Made by a program: the position numbers and the translations under genes
From: Deferrisoma camini S3R1
GTDB taxonomy: Bacteria > Desulfobacterota > Deferrisomatia > Deferrisomatales > Deferrisomataceae
DNA length: 64,000 nucleotides
Direction of reading: 5' to 3'
Assembly: GCF_000526155.1 (NCBI RefSeq)
Contig: NZ_JAFN01000001.1
Coordinates: 2,071,014 to 2,135,013 of the forward strand
The notes under the pieces: generated by a model
What the model saw: the letters and a program-made list of their open reading frames with translations, nothing else
The model's database searches: none
What the model was told of the DNA's origin: nothing
In this document: positions 35,024-42,872 of the stretch, in pieces
How positions within the stretch are numbered: position 1 is the first letter of the stretch
Layout of the letters: each line of letters begins with the position of its first letter

Positions 35024-35112
35024 ACCAGCAAGACTCTCCGGCAACTCCCAAAATCAGATCCAGCAGAGTCGGGGCTCAAGGGCACGCTGCTGCGCAGTTG
35101 CCTAGCGCTCCC

Positions 35113-35510
35113 TCACGCACGCGCTACCGTGTCCCTGCCCAAAACGTCCCGAAGCACCTCCGGCTCCGCCCGGGCCACCCTCCGCCCACGCGCCAAGCAC
35201 CGGCTCGCGCCCGATCGCCCAAGCCCTAGAATCCTCCCCACCTCCGTAGCCTGCAGCCCCAGCACGTCCACCCCAACGTGGCGCACCAGCCCCCGTGCGT
35301 CGCTCACGCTCGAATCCGTGCTCCGCCGCAGCACTCGCTCTAGTTCCAGCCCGTAGCGCACAGCCACCCGCTCCACCACCTCGTCTACTGTCCACGGCGG
35401 CCGCAACACGTCCCGTAACTCCTCCCGACGCCACAGTTCCTCCACGAACGCCCCGCTTCCCAGCACCCGCTCGTCGTATGCCTCCCTTTCCTCCCCCGTC
35501 CCGGCCGAGG
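35113..35510 (-). pseudogene. C-terminal remnant of an IS200-like/REP-associated (Y1) transposase
   Basis: The open frame retains only the C-terminal part of a RayT-type protein: YDERVLGSGAFVEELWR and a DnaA-like HTH tail (VDEVVERVAVRYGLELE, GLQATEVGRILGLGRSG). The Y1 catalytic domain (HUH, Tyr) is missing upstream, where the toxin-antitoxin promoter region now lies. It is presumably inactive. Confidence 0.65.
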
Positions 35511-35524
35511 GTCGGGCTTCCCCT

Positions 35525-35555
35525 TGTGGCTCTTTTGGACTATGTTGTAGCCACA
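35525..35555 (+). promoter_or_regulatory. Candidate autoregulatory operator of the toxin-antitoxin operon
   Basis: TGTGGCT and AGCCACA are perfect 7-bp arms 17 bp apart, ending 22 bp before the antitoxin ATG. Phd-type antitoxins repress their own promoters through such repeats. Confidence 0.5.
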
Positions 35556-35577
35556 CCGAGTATTCGGAGGATGGCAC

Positions 35578-35841
35578 ATGCAGGCTTCCGTTCGAACCGT
35601 CAAGAACCGCTTGAGTGAGTTCCTCCGCCGGGTGCAGCGGGGCGAGGAAATCATCGTGACCTCCCGCAACCGACCGGTGGCGAAGATCGTGCCCCTGGCA
35701 CCGGAGGACACCTGCCGGGTCCCGAGCCGGGAGGACGTCATTGAGGAACTCGCAGCCCTTCGGTCTTCCCTCTCAGGATCGCTCACGGGCGAACCCCTGA
35801 GCCGGACCGTGCTTGAACTTCGCAAGGTGGAACGGTTTTGA
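35578..35841 (+). CDS. Phd/YefM-family antitoxin
   Basis: The 87-residue protein has the Phd/YefM N-terminal fold (TVKNRLSEFLRRVQRGEEIIVTS, RPVAKIVP) and a C-terminal toxin-binding tail. GGAGG lies eight bases before the ATG. It overlaps the PIN toxin gene by four bases, the standard coupled arrangement. It would bind DNA upstream and neutralise the nuclease encoded next. Confidence 0.88.
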   Translation: MQASVRTVKNRLSEFLRRVQRGEEIIVTSRNRPVAKIVPLAPEDTCRVPSREDVIEELAALRSSLSGSLTGEPLSRTVLELRKVERF

Positions 35842-36269
35842 GGCTCTACTTCGACACCAGCGCCGTGGTGCCGCTGTACGTGCCGGAGCCGGCTTCTCCC
35901 CGCGCCTCGGAACGACTCCGGGATGCCACGACCCTCTTCGTATCGTGGCTCACCGAGGTGGAATTCCGCTCGGCCCTGGCCCTCAAGACGCAGGCCAAGG
36001 CCCTGGAGCCCGATTCGGCGAAGCGAGTACTCAAAACCTTCCAACGCCACATCGACCAAAGGGTCTACGAACTCCTCTCAGTGGATCGGGAGGTCTTTGC
36101 TCAAGCGGCCGCGTGGCTCGAGCGGTTCGACACGCCGCTTCGATCCCTCGACGCCCTTCACCTCGCGTGCTGCCAGCAGGCCGAGTGCGTTCTGGTCACC
36201 CTCGACGAAGGCCTTTCCCGTGCGGCTCGGCATCTCGGCGTGCCGTGCGATTTCCTCGGGGCAGAGTGA
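35838..36269 (+). CDS. PIN-domain ribonuclease toxin (VapC-like)
   Basis: This 143-residue PIN-domain protein has the acidic set Asp6 (YFDTSA), Glu40/Glu42 (LTEVEF), Asp105 (LDALHLA) and Asp123 (TLDEGL), so it is predicted to be catalytically competent. It starts at TTG in a TTGA overlap with the antitoxin stop. As a VapC-like toxin it would cleave RNA when the Phd-type antitoxin is lost. The operon sits among transposase remnants, suggesting horizontal arrival. Confidence 0.88.
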   Translation: MRLYFDTSAVVPLYVPEPASPRASERLRDATTLFVSWLTEVEFRSALALKTQAKALEPDSAKRVLKTFQRHIDQRVYELLSVDREVFAQAAAWLERFDTPLRSLDALHLACCQQAECVLVTLDEGLSRAARHLGVPCDFLGAE

Positions 36270-36480
36270 GCCGCTCTAGACACGCGTGGACCGTCCTCGG
36301 ATTTCATGACGGCCCCGCCGACCTGCTCCGAGAAGGCCTTCGATCCCGGGTGATTCCGAAAGAATAACTGAATAACCGAACAGCGTCGCTCCCCCCGACG
36401 ATGTCCCCAAGCCCCCGAGGGTCGGGTTGACGGGGGATGGGTGAGAACAACTTTATAACTTGTCAGCGTCCCCTCCCCCC

Positions 36481-36762
36481 AAGCGGGAGATCTGGGCGAT
36501 GAGGTACTACCGGCGGTGGTACTACTGGGCGACGCACAGCCGGTTGGAGCCCGTGAAACGGGTGGCGAAGATGGTGCACAGTCGGCTCTACGGGGTGATG
36601 AACTACTTTCGCCATCGGATCACGAACGCCATGACGGAAGGCCTGAACTCAAGGCTGGACGCCATCTGGCGCAAAGCCCGAGGGTACCGGAACAAGGCGA
36701 GGTACCGGCTGGTGATCCTGTTCCACCTGGGCGGCCTCCCCATGGACCCCGTTACCCACTAA
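36481..36762 (+). pseudogene. C-terminal remnant of an ISL3-family (IS204/IS1001/IS1096/IS1165) transposase
   Basis: The frame encodes only the last part of an ISL3 DDE transposase: RYYRRWYYWATHSRLEP, HRITNAMTEGLNSRLD and GYRNKARYRLVILFHLGGL. The Glu in AMTEGLNS is the catalytic glutamate region; the two aspartates are missing. A decayed IS fragment beside the integron. Confidence 0.75.
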
Positions 36763-37302
36763 AAAGTCGGAAGAACCTTCTTTGCAACCACCTGACGGGC
36801 CGGGGCATGGGAGCCGTTTCGTCTAACTGGGACGATGGGGTCTCAGCCGCGCGTTGCACCCGAAGAACTCTCCGTTTGCGCTCCGAGCGCGCGTGCCCCG
36901 GGTGCCTCGGCCCTTCGACCCGAGCCCATGTCGCTTTGATTGGACCCATGCCCCGGGCCCCGCTGGTTTGTGTGACGTCCCGGTCTTCGGGGTTCGTGCT
37001 CTGCCCCTCCCCCGAGCCGCGCTACGAACTGGACAGGTCAACCACCTGAGCCCCACCGCAAAGAGTCGGCCGGCACGAGGGCACGAAGCTGTTTCTACCG
37101 GCGAGGCCCGGCTTTTCAAGGACCTCAGCCAAACGACCGTCGATACGTGTTTGGTGCAGACACGAACGTCCGCAAACCCGAAAACCAGCAAACGAAGTCA
37201 GAGACCGAAACCACCGACGCTGGGACCCGTCACTTACGCAAAACCGAGAAAAACCTCGGTTCAGGGACCGTTTTCGCCTTGACCGGAGGAGGCCATATAC
37301 GT
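36763..37302. other. Non-coding stretch between the ISL3 remnant and the integron array
   Basis: I find no gene in these 540 bases. A small hairpin (AACCGAG/CTCGGTT) lies at 37242-37261. GTCTAAC at about 36821 fits the attC half-core consensus, but no matching partner or stem was found. It probably holds decayed mobile DNA. Confidence 0.4.
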
Positions 37303-37303
37303 G

Positions 37304-37945
37304 TTAGGCCTTTAAACAAAAATCTACAAATTCTTTTCCGAAATGTGAAAGTTGAACTTGTTCCTGTAATGCATTATCCTGTCCCCCACCTATCGTAAAA
37401 CTTCCTTGAAAAGACATTAAGAATCCATACGATTTCAACCTTCCAATAGCTCCTACAATAGCATACTGGTCTGTACCCGGTTTTTTAATATTGCCTACCA
37501 AGACAGCTCCTGGCTGAGAGCTGATGAAAGCTAAAAGTTCACATCCAAGGAGACTCATATCTGCAAGAGTTTGTAGAAAATACTTCCGCTTATCGAAGTC
37601 ATTAGTAATTGGTTTTCTTAATGTATTTTTGAAATAATTTTTAAAAAATTGTCGTTTCTCCTCTAATGGCTCTGTTTCCACCTTTTCATTCAATTCTTCA
37701 AGAATAGCTGCTAAAGCTTCTTTGTTTTGTTTATCGACAGAAGCAATCTGATCGCGAATTTCGTTTATCTCTTCAGCCAATTCGGCATAGAAACTTTCTA
37801 TCCGCTTAAAGCGTTTTTCCTGTTTCGCACCAAAATAAATAACAGACAACGGTGCCCCAACGTAAGGGATAGCCTGCATCGCTGCCTCTATTACCAGGTC
37901 CCTTTTCTCGGAACTACTGAGTTTATTACTGCTTTTCTCTTCCAT
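37304..37945 (-). CDS. Integron cassette 3 protein, unknown function
   Basis: This 213-residue protein begins with a charged, Ser-rich segment, then a short hydrophobic stretch (AAMQAIPYVGAPLSVIYFG), a long predicted coiled coil at 45-115 and a compact C-terminal domain ending QLSHFGKEFVDFCLKA. The pattern (hydrophobic patch, coiled coil, small winged-helix-like tail) recalls small defence or abortive-infection proteins, but I do not recognise a family. Its TAA stop lies inside the array's end core site (GCCTAAC), as is typical for cassettes. Codon use is AT-rich and foreign to the host. Confidence 0.72.
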   Translation of the reverse strand: MEEKSSNKLSSSEKRDLVIEAAMQAIPYVGAPLSVIYFGAKQEKRFKRIESFYAELAEEINEIRDQIASVDKQNKEALAAILEELNEKVETEPLEEKRQFFKNYFKNTLRKPITNDFDKRKYFLQTLADMSLLGCELLAFISSQPGAVLVGNIKKPGTDQYAIVGAIGRLKSYGFLMSFQGSFTIGGGQDNALQEQVQLSHFGKEFVDFCLKA

Positions 37946-37960
37946 CGTATATTTTTATAG

Positions 37961-38029
37961 GCCTAACGACCAAGCTGTGCGGCGCAAACGGAGCGCAGCG
38001 GAGTTTGCGTCCGAACGAGCGCCTTGTTA
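37961..38029. other. attC site of cassette 2, interrupted by IS630
   Basis: GCCTAAC at 37961-37967 and GTTA at 38026-38029 bracket a stem with CGCAAAC/GTTTGCG arms. Joined to GCGG at 39136-39139 (IS and target duplication removed), it becomes a 73-bp site about 90 percent identical to the attC at 39589-39661. Confidence 0.82.
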
Positions 38030-39133
38030 CTAATACCTACAAAAGTATTGCCAGTTCCCTACGGGGCGTATCGGCAACTTGGGGCCAGGAAAAACCCTCG
38101 AATCTTGTCTGGCATCCGCTGCAACGAGCGCAGGGCGGAGAGGACCCGAGCCTTCAGGTCCTCCTTCGATTGCATCAACTCCCGGGCCACTCGCCGCTTC
38201 ACCTGCGACCACACCAGTTCGTCTGGATTGAGTTCCGGCGAGTACGGCGGAAGGAAAAACAGCGTGATCTTCCCGTCCATCTCCTCCAACAACTCCCGAA
38301 CCCTTTTGGCACGGTGAATCGCATGCCGATCCACGATCAGGAAGATCTTCTGCTCCACCCCGGCGGCCAACCGCCTCAAGAACGTGCAAAACACCTCCGC
38401 CGTCACCGTACCCTCGTGCACCATGAACCGAAACTCACCCCGAGGGCTCACGGCCGAGAGCATGTTCACCGAAAAGCGCTTCCCCGTCGCCTTCACCACC
38501 GGCGTGCGCCCCGCCTCCGCCCACGTGTGCCCCTTGTGGTAGTCCGACCGGATCCCAGACTCGTCCGCAAAGAAGATCAGGGCGTTCTCCTTGCGCGCCC
38601 GTTTGCGGATCTTCGGGTACTCCTCCTCCCGCCACTTCTCCACCAAGGCCGGGTTCTGCTGGTACGCCCGGTGAAGCGGCCTCTGCGGCGTGAACCCCAA
38701 GGCCCGCATCACCCGCCCCACCGAGACTTCGCTCAACCGAACCCCAAACTTCCAGCGGATCAACTCTCGAATCATGCCCAACGTCCACAGGGCAAACGGA
38801 AAGCTCATCTGCTGCGGGTTCTTGTCTCGGACCGTGTGGGCGATCCATGCCATCTGCGCCGCCGTCAGCTTCGGAGGCCGCCCCGTCTTGGGCTTGTTTC
38901 GAAGCGCCTCCTCACCCCCGTAATGGAAGCGCTCGATCCAGCGGTAGATCGTCCGCGGATTGATGTCCAGGGTCTTGGCGAGTTGCTCAGGGCTGACCCC
39001 TTCGCGTACCTGGCGCACCACCCGGATGCGCAAGGCTTCCTGAGCTTTTTTGTCGAGCGATCGGTTGTCTGTTCTTCGTTTACATTTCATGCGCTCATAC
39101 TAGCACATCCGGCAATACTTTTGAAGGTCTTAG
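38030..39133 (-). mobile_element. IS630-family insertion sequence
   Basis: The element is 1104 bp, flanked by TA duplications (38028-38029 and 39134-39135) as expected for IS630/Tc1. The ends are imperfect inverted repeats of about 23 bp (GGCAATACTTTTG, one mismatch, AGGT, one mismatch, TTAG). It carries one intact transposase gene and interrupts the core site of an integron attC. Confidence 0.9.
38059..39090 (-). CDS. IS630-family transposase
   Basis: This 343-residue protein has an N-terminal HTH pair (VSPEQLAKTLDINPRTIYRWI, then RPPKLTAAQ) and a DDE domain with Asp in FFADESG, Asp in FLIVDRHAIH and Glu in YSPELNPDELVW. It is full length with no frameshift, so the element may be active. 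It lies within matching terminal repeats. Confidence 0.93.
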   Translation of the reverse strand: MKCKRRTDNRSLDKKAQEALRIRVVRQVREGVSPEQLAKTLDINPRTIYRWIERFHYGGEEALRNKPKTGRPPKLTAAQMAWIAHTVRDKNPQQMSFPFALWTLGMIRELIRWKFGVRLSEVSVGRVMRALGFTPQRPLHRAYQQNPALVEKWREEEYPKIRKRARKENALIFFADESGIRSDYHKGHTWAEAGRTPVVKATGKRFSVNMLSAVSPRGEFRFMVHEGTVTAEVFCTFLRRLAAGVEQKIFLIVDRHAIHRAKRVRELLEEMDGKITLFFLPPYSPELNPDELVWSQVKRRVARELMQSKEDLKARVLSALRSLQRMPDKIRGFFLAPSCRYAP

Positions 39134-39254
39134 TAGCGGTTTATTCACCAAATTTAATGCCAAGTGCTTCTTTTATTTTGTCGCTACGTGACGCATTATG
39201 AAGTGGATCACCACTATGCGTACTATTCGACAAACCTATAAGATTTTTTTGAGC

Positions 39255-39557
39255 CTATAATATTTGCTCCATTTTGGGAAACAATTTCCAACTTGAAAGA
39301 GCATCATAAAACGGAATTCTCCAACAGCTCGCTATGAGTTCTGCTGCTAGCTTCCGTGTTTCAATAGATGCTTCCCTATTTACTTCATCAGTTCCGACTC
39401 CGGGATTGGGATATACATCTGCGTAGAACAGTAAGTGATGTTCTATTTTCGCAATGCATTCCCGTTGAACTTGCCAAGGCTCTACAAATAACTTCAGGAT
39501 AATTTGCCCTATAACGAATACTGCAACACCTGAAATAATAGTAAGAAAAATACTCAT
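39255..39557 (-). CDS. Integron cassette 2 protein, truncated by an in-frame TAG
   Basis: A 100-residue membrane-anchored protein: one N-terminal membrane segment (TIISGVAVFVIGQIILKLF), then FVEPWQVQRECIAKIEHHLLFYADVY and ETRKLAAELIASCWRIPFYD. This matches my memory of a protein family frequent in integron cassettes. Translation stops at TAG (39255-39257), but the frame continues for 37 sensible codons (AQKNLIGLSNSTHSGD and KIKEALGIKFGE) to a TAA at 39141, next to the attC core. The intact gene was therefore probably 39141-39557, and the TAG is a nonsense mutation or is suppressed. Confidence 0.72.
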   Translation of the reverse strand: MSIFLTIISGVAVFVIGQIILKLFVEPWQVQRECIAKIEHHLLFYADVYPNPGVGTDEVNREASIETRKLAAELIASCWRIPFYDALSSWKLFPKMEQIL

Positions 39558-39588
39558 TATACTTGCTTTAGTTTCCTTTCTCTATTAC

Positions 39589-39661
39589 CGCTAACGACCA
39601 AGCTGTGCGGCGCAAACGAAGCGCAGCGTAGTTTGCGTCCGAACGAGCGTATTGTTAGGGC
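39589..39661. other. attC recombination site of cassette 1
   Basis: The 73-bp site runs from CGCTAAC (39589-39595) to GTTAGGG (39654-39660). CGCAAAC and GTTTGCG arms plus outer imperfect pairing form the folded bottom-strand structure recognised by IntI. Only about seven positions differ from the attC at 37961, so the array has a host-typical attC like those of other chromosomal integrons. Confidence 0.85.
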
Positions 39662-39669
39662 TTGATTCC

Positions 39670-40245
39670 TTACTTAAAGAACAGGACATACAATGTTGCA
39701 CCAATAAGCGAAAGGTAGATAAATAAGCGCTGAAGTATTTTTTCGGAATTAGAGAAGACTTTGCTATATATGTACTCACCACGCTCCGCACGAACCACTA
39801 AAGATATAGTGGCCAAAAATGCCATTATTAATGCATACGGCAATAGTAAGACAGTCAAAATGTTTAGCTCTTCGCCTCTAAATTTGCCATCTATCCATAG
39901 ATAGAATCCCCAACCAAGCCCAAGCGACATGATATTAAAAGGTGCTAAAATAAGATCAGTGGAAACCTTACCTAGAACATATATTGGAATATTTTCTTTG
40001 CCATCTTTTAAGAACAGATCTTTGATGCAAAGCGCCACACCCCCAAAAAATAGTCCAATCACTCCTATAATCTGGGCAAAGTGCGACGAGGCAGTAACCT
40101 TGATCGCCTCTCTTATCTTTTCTCCAGCCAAATTATTCATATAAAAACTTATTTTATATAGCCCTAACCCGATCAAGAACCACAATAAAAACCTATATAC
40201 GATATCGACGATCTTATTATTCTTTAGTGTCTCTAACATATCCAT
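39670..40245 (-). CDS. Integron cassette 1 protein, multi-spanning membrane protein
   Basis: A 191-residue protein with about five hydrophobic segments (IVDIVYRFLLWFLIGLGLY, FAQIIGVIGLFFGGVALC, LILAPFNIMSLGLGWGFYLW, ILTVLLLPYALIMAFLATI, LFIYLSLIGATLYVLFF). No known family. The ATG at 40245 lies 15 bp inside the attI core, and ATG at 40239 is an alternative. Its stop is nine bases from the attC core. As the first cassette it is best placed for expression from a promoter in the intI/attI region. Confidence 0.72.
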   Translation of the reverse strand: MDMLETLKNNKIVDIVYRFLLWFLIGLGLYKISFYMNNLAGEKIREAIKVTASSHFAQIIGVIGLFFGGVALCIKDLFLKDGKENIPIYVLGKVSTDLILAPFNIMSLGLGWGFYLWIDGKFRGEELNILTVLLLPYALIMAFLATISLVVRAERGEYIYSKVFSNSEKILQRLFIYLSLIGATLYVLFFK

Positions 40246-40259
40246 GCCACTCTGTCCTT

Positions 40260-40331
40260 GCCCTAACAGGGTCTTATGCGGACGTCCGCATAAGAATTTT
40301 ATCTTGACGTCGGCATAATGCGCTGTAGGCT
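40260..40331. promoter_or_regulatory. attI site and intI promoter region
   Basis: GCCCTAAC at 40260-40267 (GTTAGGGC in cassette orientation) is the attI core. A perfect 22-bp palindrome with arms CTTATGCGGAC and GTCCGCATAAG follows at 40273-40294. Its right half (GACGTCSGCATAA) is repeated directly 25 bp later at 40306-40318. TTGACG (40304-40309) with TAGGCT 16 bp on is a candidate intI promoter. The repeats may be extra IntI sites or an operator. Confidence 0.65.
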
Positions 40332-40375
40332 GACGAACCGCGCCCGCGCGCGAATGCCAGCCCAGGAGGCGCGCC

Positions 40376-41818
40376 ATGGCTTCCCGACTTCCAACCCAGG
40401 GGATGCCCTCGGCCAAGGCAAGAACGTTTTGGAAGCGCTACCGGAATGTTCTCGGGAACGAGGGGATACGTGGGAAGGCTGCGGACTGGTGCGTTCGTCG
40501 CGCCCAACACTTTGTCCGCTACGGAACCGGGGGGAAAATTGCCGACCGCTCCCCCGAAGATGTTCGGGCTTATTTCTCCCGCTACCTGACGAAGCCTACG
40601 CTGGAGGCGTGGCAAGTCGGCCAGTGGGTCGATGCCGTGCGCCTGCTTTACACCATGCTCAACACTCCTTGGGCGTCCGGTTTCGAATGGGAGCGCTGGA
40701 AGGAGCCGCACCTTCACTTTCCAGACACCATTGAGCGTTACACCCGAAGGGGTGCCCTCGCGGTGCCCGAAAGCGCCCGTCGTTTTCGCGACACGCCTCA
40801 AGGGTTCGGGGTCGTCGACCGTTTCCCCGAAGCGTTCCGGCGTCTGCGAAGGGAACTCCGGTCGCGCCATTACTCGATCCGGACCGAAGACTCGTATGAA
40901 AACTGGGTTCGGCGTTTCCTGACGTTTTCCGAGGGGACAACTCTCGACGAACTGGGGGCGGAAAAGGTCAGAGACTATCTCGGGTACCTCGCAGAGGTCC
41001 GGAAGGTCTCGGCGAGCACCCAAACCCAGGCTCTGTGCGCATTGGCGTTTTTCTTCGACAAGGTCCTGGAACGCCCCCTGGGCGATCTCGGGGATTTTTC
41101 CAAAGCGAGGCAGCGCCGTCGCCTCCCCACCGTGCTGTCCCGCTCCGAGGTCGAACGTCTGTTGGCGGAACTGTCCGGAACCCATGCCTTGGTGGCTGGC
41201 CTCCTCTACGGATCCGGACTCCGGCTGATGGAGGCCCTGCGCCTGCGGGTGAAGGACCTCGACTTCGATCGCCGACAGATCGTGGTCCGGGACGGCAAGG
41301 GCGCAAAGGATCGGATCACCGTGTTCCCCGAGCGCTACTTGGAGCCCTTTCGGGCCCACTTGGCCCGAGCCAGAAGGCTTTTCGAGGCCGACAGGGCCAA
41401 TCGAATCCCTGGCGTGTACATCTGGCCCGCGCTCGCCCGGAAATATCCTTCTGCCGGCACCGAATGGCCGTGGCAGTGGGTCTTCCCCTCGAGCAAGCTG
41501 TCCACAGACCCAAGGTCGGGGATCGTGCGGCGCCACCACATCCATGAGGCTGGGGTCCAGAAGGCGGTCCGGCTGGCCGCGAAGAGGGCTGGGATCGCAA
41601 AGCCCGTTTCCCCCCACACCTTGCGCCATTCGTTTGCCACCCACATGCTTGAGGCCGGTTCGGACATCCGGACGGTTCAGGAACTGCTCGGCCATGCGGA
41701 TGTGTCGACGACCATGATTTACACCCACGTGCTCAACCGGCCCGGCCTTGCCGTCCGGAGCCCTGCCGACTTCGGAGACCCTGCGGCCCAACGAGAACCG
41801 TTCCAACCCACCCCTTGA
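40376..41818 (+). CDS. intI: Integron integrase (tyrosine recombinase) with an N-terminal extension
   Basis: The 480-residue protein carries the tyrosine recombinase set Arg283 ([11 protein letters not shown]), His414 and Arg417 (PHTLRHSF), His440 ([10 protein letters not shown]) and Tyr449 (MIYTHV). The IntI-specific inserted domain is present ([19 protein letters not shown] then PWQWVFPS), which separates it from XerC/D. Ordinary IntI has about 320-340 residues and starts near residue 152 here ([16 protein letters not shown]). The first 150 residues form an additional helical segment resembling a second core-binding domain. AGGAGG (40364-40369) precedes the ATG by six bases, so the long start is well supported. 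Confidence 0.92.
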   Translation: MASRLPTQGMPSAKARTFWKRYRNVLGNEGIRGKAADWCVRRAQHFVRYGTGGKIADRSPEDVRAYFSRYLTKPTLEAWQVGQWVDAVRLLYTMLNTPWASGFEWERWKEPHLHFPDTIERYTRRGALAVPESARRFRDTPQGFGVVDRFPEAFRRLRRELRSRHYSIRTEDSYENWVRRFLTFSEGTTLDELGAEKVRDYLGYLAEVRKVSASTQTQALCALAFFFDKVLERPLGDLGDFSKARQRRRLPTVLSRSEVERLLAELSGTHALVAGLLYGSGLRLMEALRLRVKDLDFDRRQIVVRDGKGAKDRITVFPERYLEPFRAHLARARRLFEADRANRIPGVYIWPALARKYPSAGTEWPWQWVFPSSKLSTDPRSGIVRRHHIHEAGVQKAVRLAAKRAGIAKPVSPHTLRHSFATHMLEAGSDIRTVQELLGHADVSTTMIYTHVLNRPGLAVRSPADFGDPAAQREPFQPTP

Positions 41819-41824
41819 CGCAAA

Positions 41825-41859
41825 ACGGCCGCAAGCGCCTCGACGGGCGTTGCGGCCGT
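41825..41859 (+). terminator. Hairpin after intI
   Basis: ACGGCCGCAA and TTGCGGCCGT are perfect 10-bp arms with a 15-base loop, starting six bases after the intI stop. There is no T-run, so it may be a weak terminator or a structural element. Confidence 0.45.
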
Positions 41860-42155
41860 GGGTGATCATCAGGGTCTGGTGTCGGGACATCGCCTCCCCC
41901 GGTCGATTTCCCTGCTGTAGCGTGTTCCCTCTGTATACGGGCGCGCGCTCGTCCGTGTCAAGTCGGGAGGGGACGAGGGTCGTTTGCCCGCCACCCATCA
42001 CCCTGGCCCTCTCCGTTTCAGAGATCAAGGGTCAGAGGCCAGAAGGCGGGGGTGGGGAGAGACGAATACGGCAGGCTGCACGCCGGGTGCGCTCGGGGGA
42101 GGGGAGGCGACTGCAGCGTGGTTCATCCCAGCAGCGCAGCGAAGGCCAGGTAATA
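41860..42155. other. Intergenic region, no gene
   Basis: About 300 bases between the intI hairpin and the MITE. No gene, tRNA or repeat was recognised. Confidence 0.4.
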
Positions 42156-42423
42156 CTAAGGCCTACGAAGGTATTGCCGGACGCGGGTGGGGGGCTGGCT
42201 CCGGCCGGGCGCGAGTGCGGCACCCTTTTCGCCGCGCCTTCGCATGCCGTTGTCAGCCCGGTAGGCCGGGGCGCCGGTGGCGGAAGATCCGGAACTTCCA
42301 AGGCGATTCAGGCTTGGTGAGGGCGCGGCGATGTGAGGGGCCGCGCCCGGCTCTCCACCAGCCCCCCACCCGCTGGTTCCCTTGTGAAGGCCGGGGATCT
42401 GGCAATACTTCCGTTGATATTAG
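42156..42423. mobile_element. 268-bp MITE with IS630-type ends
   Basis: It is flanked by TA (42154-42155 and 42424-42425). Its ends (left, inverted: GGCAATACCTTCGTAGG then TTAG; right: GGCAATACTTCCGTTG then TTAG) match the terminal repeats of the IS630 element at 38030-39133. The interior has no ORF and is unrelated to the IS, so it is a non-autonomous relative. Its right end supplies the stop codon of the DUF2085-like gene. Confidence 0.78.
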
Positions 42424-42872
42424 TAAAGGAACGCGGCGATCCCAGCGGAAAACCCGGAGGAGAATAGGAACCACACGCTGCCTGTGCCGTCAGAACTGCC
42501 GCGCACCCGGCGGTAAGCCCCGTGCACGACCGTTGGCAAGCTGAGGAGGAATCCGAGTCCCAAGTATACGATCGCCCCCTCCTTGGACGGGACCTCGGCC
42601 GTTTGTGGCACCCGGAACACGATGCCCAGTGCCACCGATGCAGCCATTCCCCCACAGTAGCCGAGGCAACGGCTGCAAAGCTGCCAGGTCTGCATGACTC
42701 GCTGTTTGCAGGGAAGGCCCGTAAAGCAGAGGAAGGCGTATCCGTAGGAAGCCAAGGCCAGCACGGCCATGGCTTTGGCTACCCAGGGGGTGGGCAGATA
42801 GGCGGCTACTGTCGCGGCGACCGCAACCGCGAGTGCCTGAAGCCCGCGGTCAGGGTTTCTGGAGCCACTCAC
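42420..42872 (-). CDS. Small membrane protein, DUF2085-like
   Basis: The 150-residue protein has about four hydrophobic segments and the cysteine motif CKQRVMQTWQLCSRCLGYCGG, close to the DUF2085 signature (CxRCxGxYxG). Function unknown. It follows a 66-residue membrane protein with a 23-bp overlap, so the two form an operon. The stop codon and final codon lie at the edge of the 268-bp MITE, so the C-terminus was probably altered by its insertion. Confidence 0.7.
   Translation of the reverse strand: MSGSRNPDRGLQALAVAVAATVAAYLPTPWVAKAMAVLALASYGYAFLCFTGLPCKQRVMQTWQLCSRCLGYCGGMAASVALGIVFRVPQTAEVPSKEGAIVYLGLGFLLSLPTVVHGAYRRVRGSSDGTGSVWFLFSSGFSAGIAAFLY

Larger units (their letters stand above)
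37303..41818. mobile_element. Chromosomal integron: intI, attI and a three-cassette array
   Basis: An integron integrase gene (40376-41818, plus) diverges from an AT-rich array of three minus-strand cassettes. They are separated by attC sites at 39589-39661 and at 37961-38029 (completed at 39136-39139). The array ends at GTTAGGC (37303-37309). The cassette DNA is visibly much richer in A+T than the host, and each cassette carries a single ORF on the strand expected for expression from the integrase end. An IS630 element has inserted in the second attC. Confidence 0.88.

Noticed and set aside
36821..36880. GTCTAAC near 36821 as a third attC
   Set aside because: It fits the half-core consensus, but no partner core or stem comparable to the two real attC sites was found.
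38005..39201. 398-codon plus-strand frame across the IS630 element
   Set aside because: Antisense to an intact IS630 transposase with a complete DDE motif.
40273..40294. Palindrome upstream of intI as a LexA (SOS) box
   Set aside because: The arms match neither the E. coli-type nor the Geobacter-type LexA site that I know; kept only as an unassigned regulatory or attI element.
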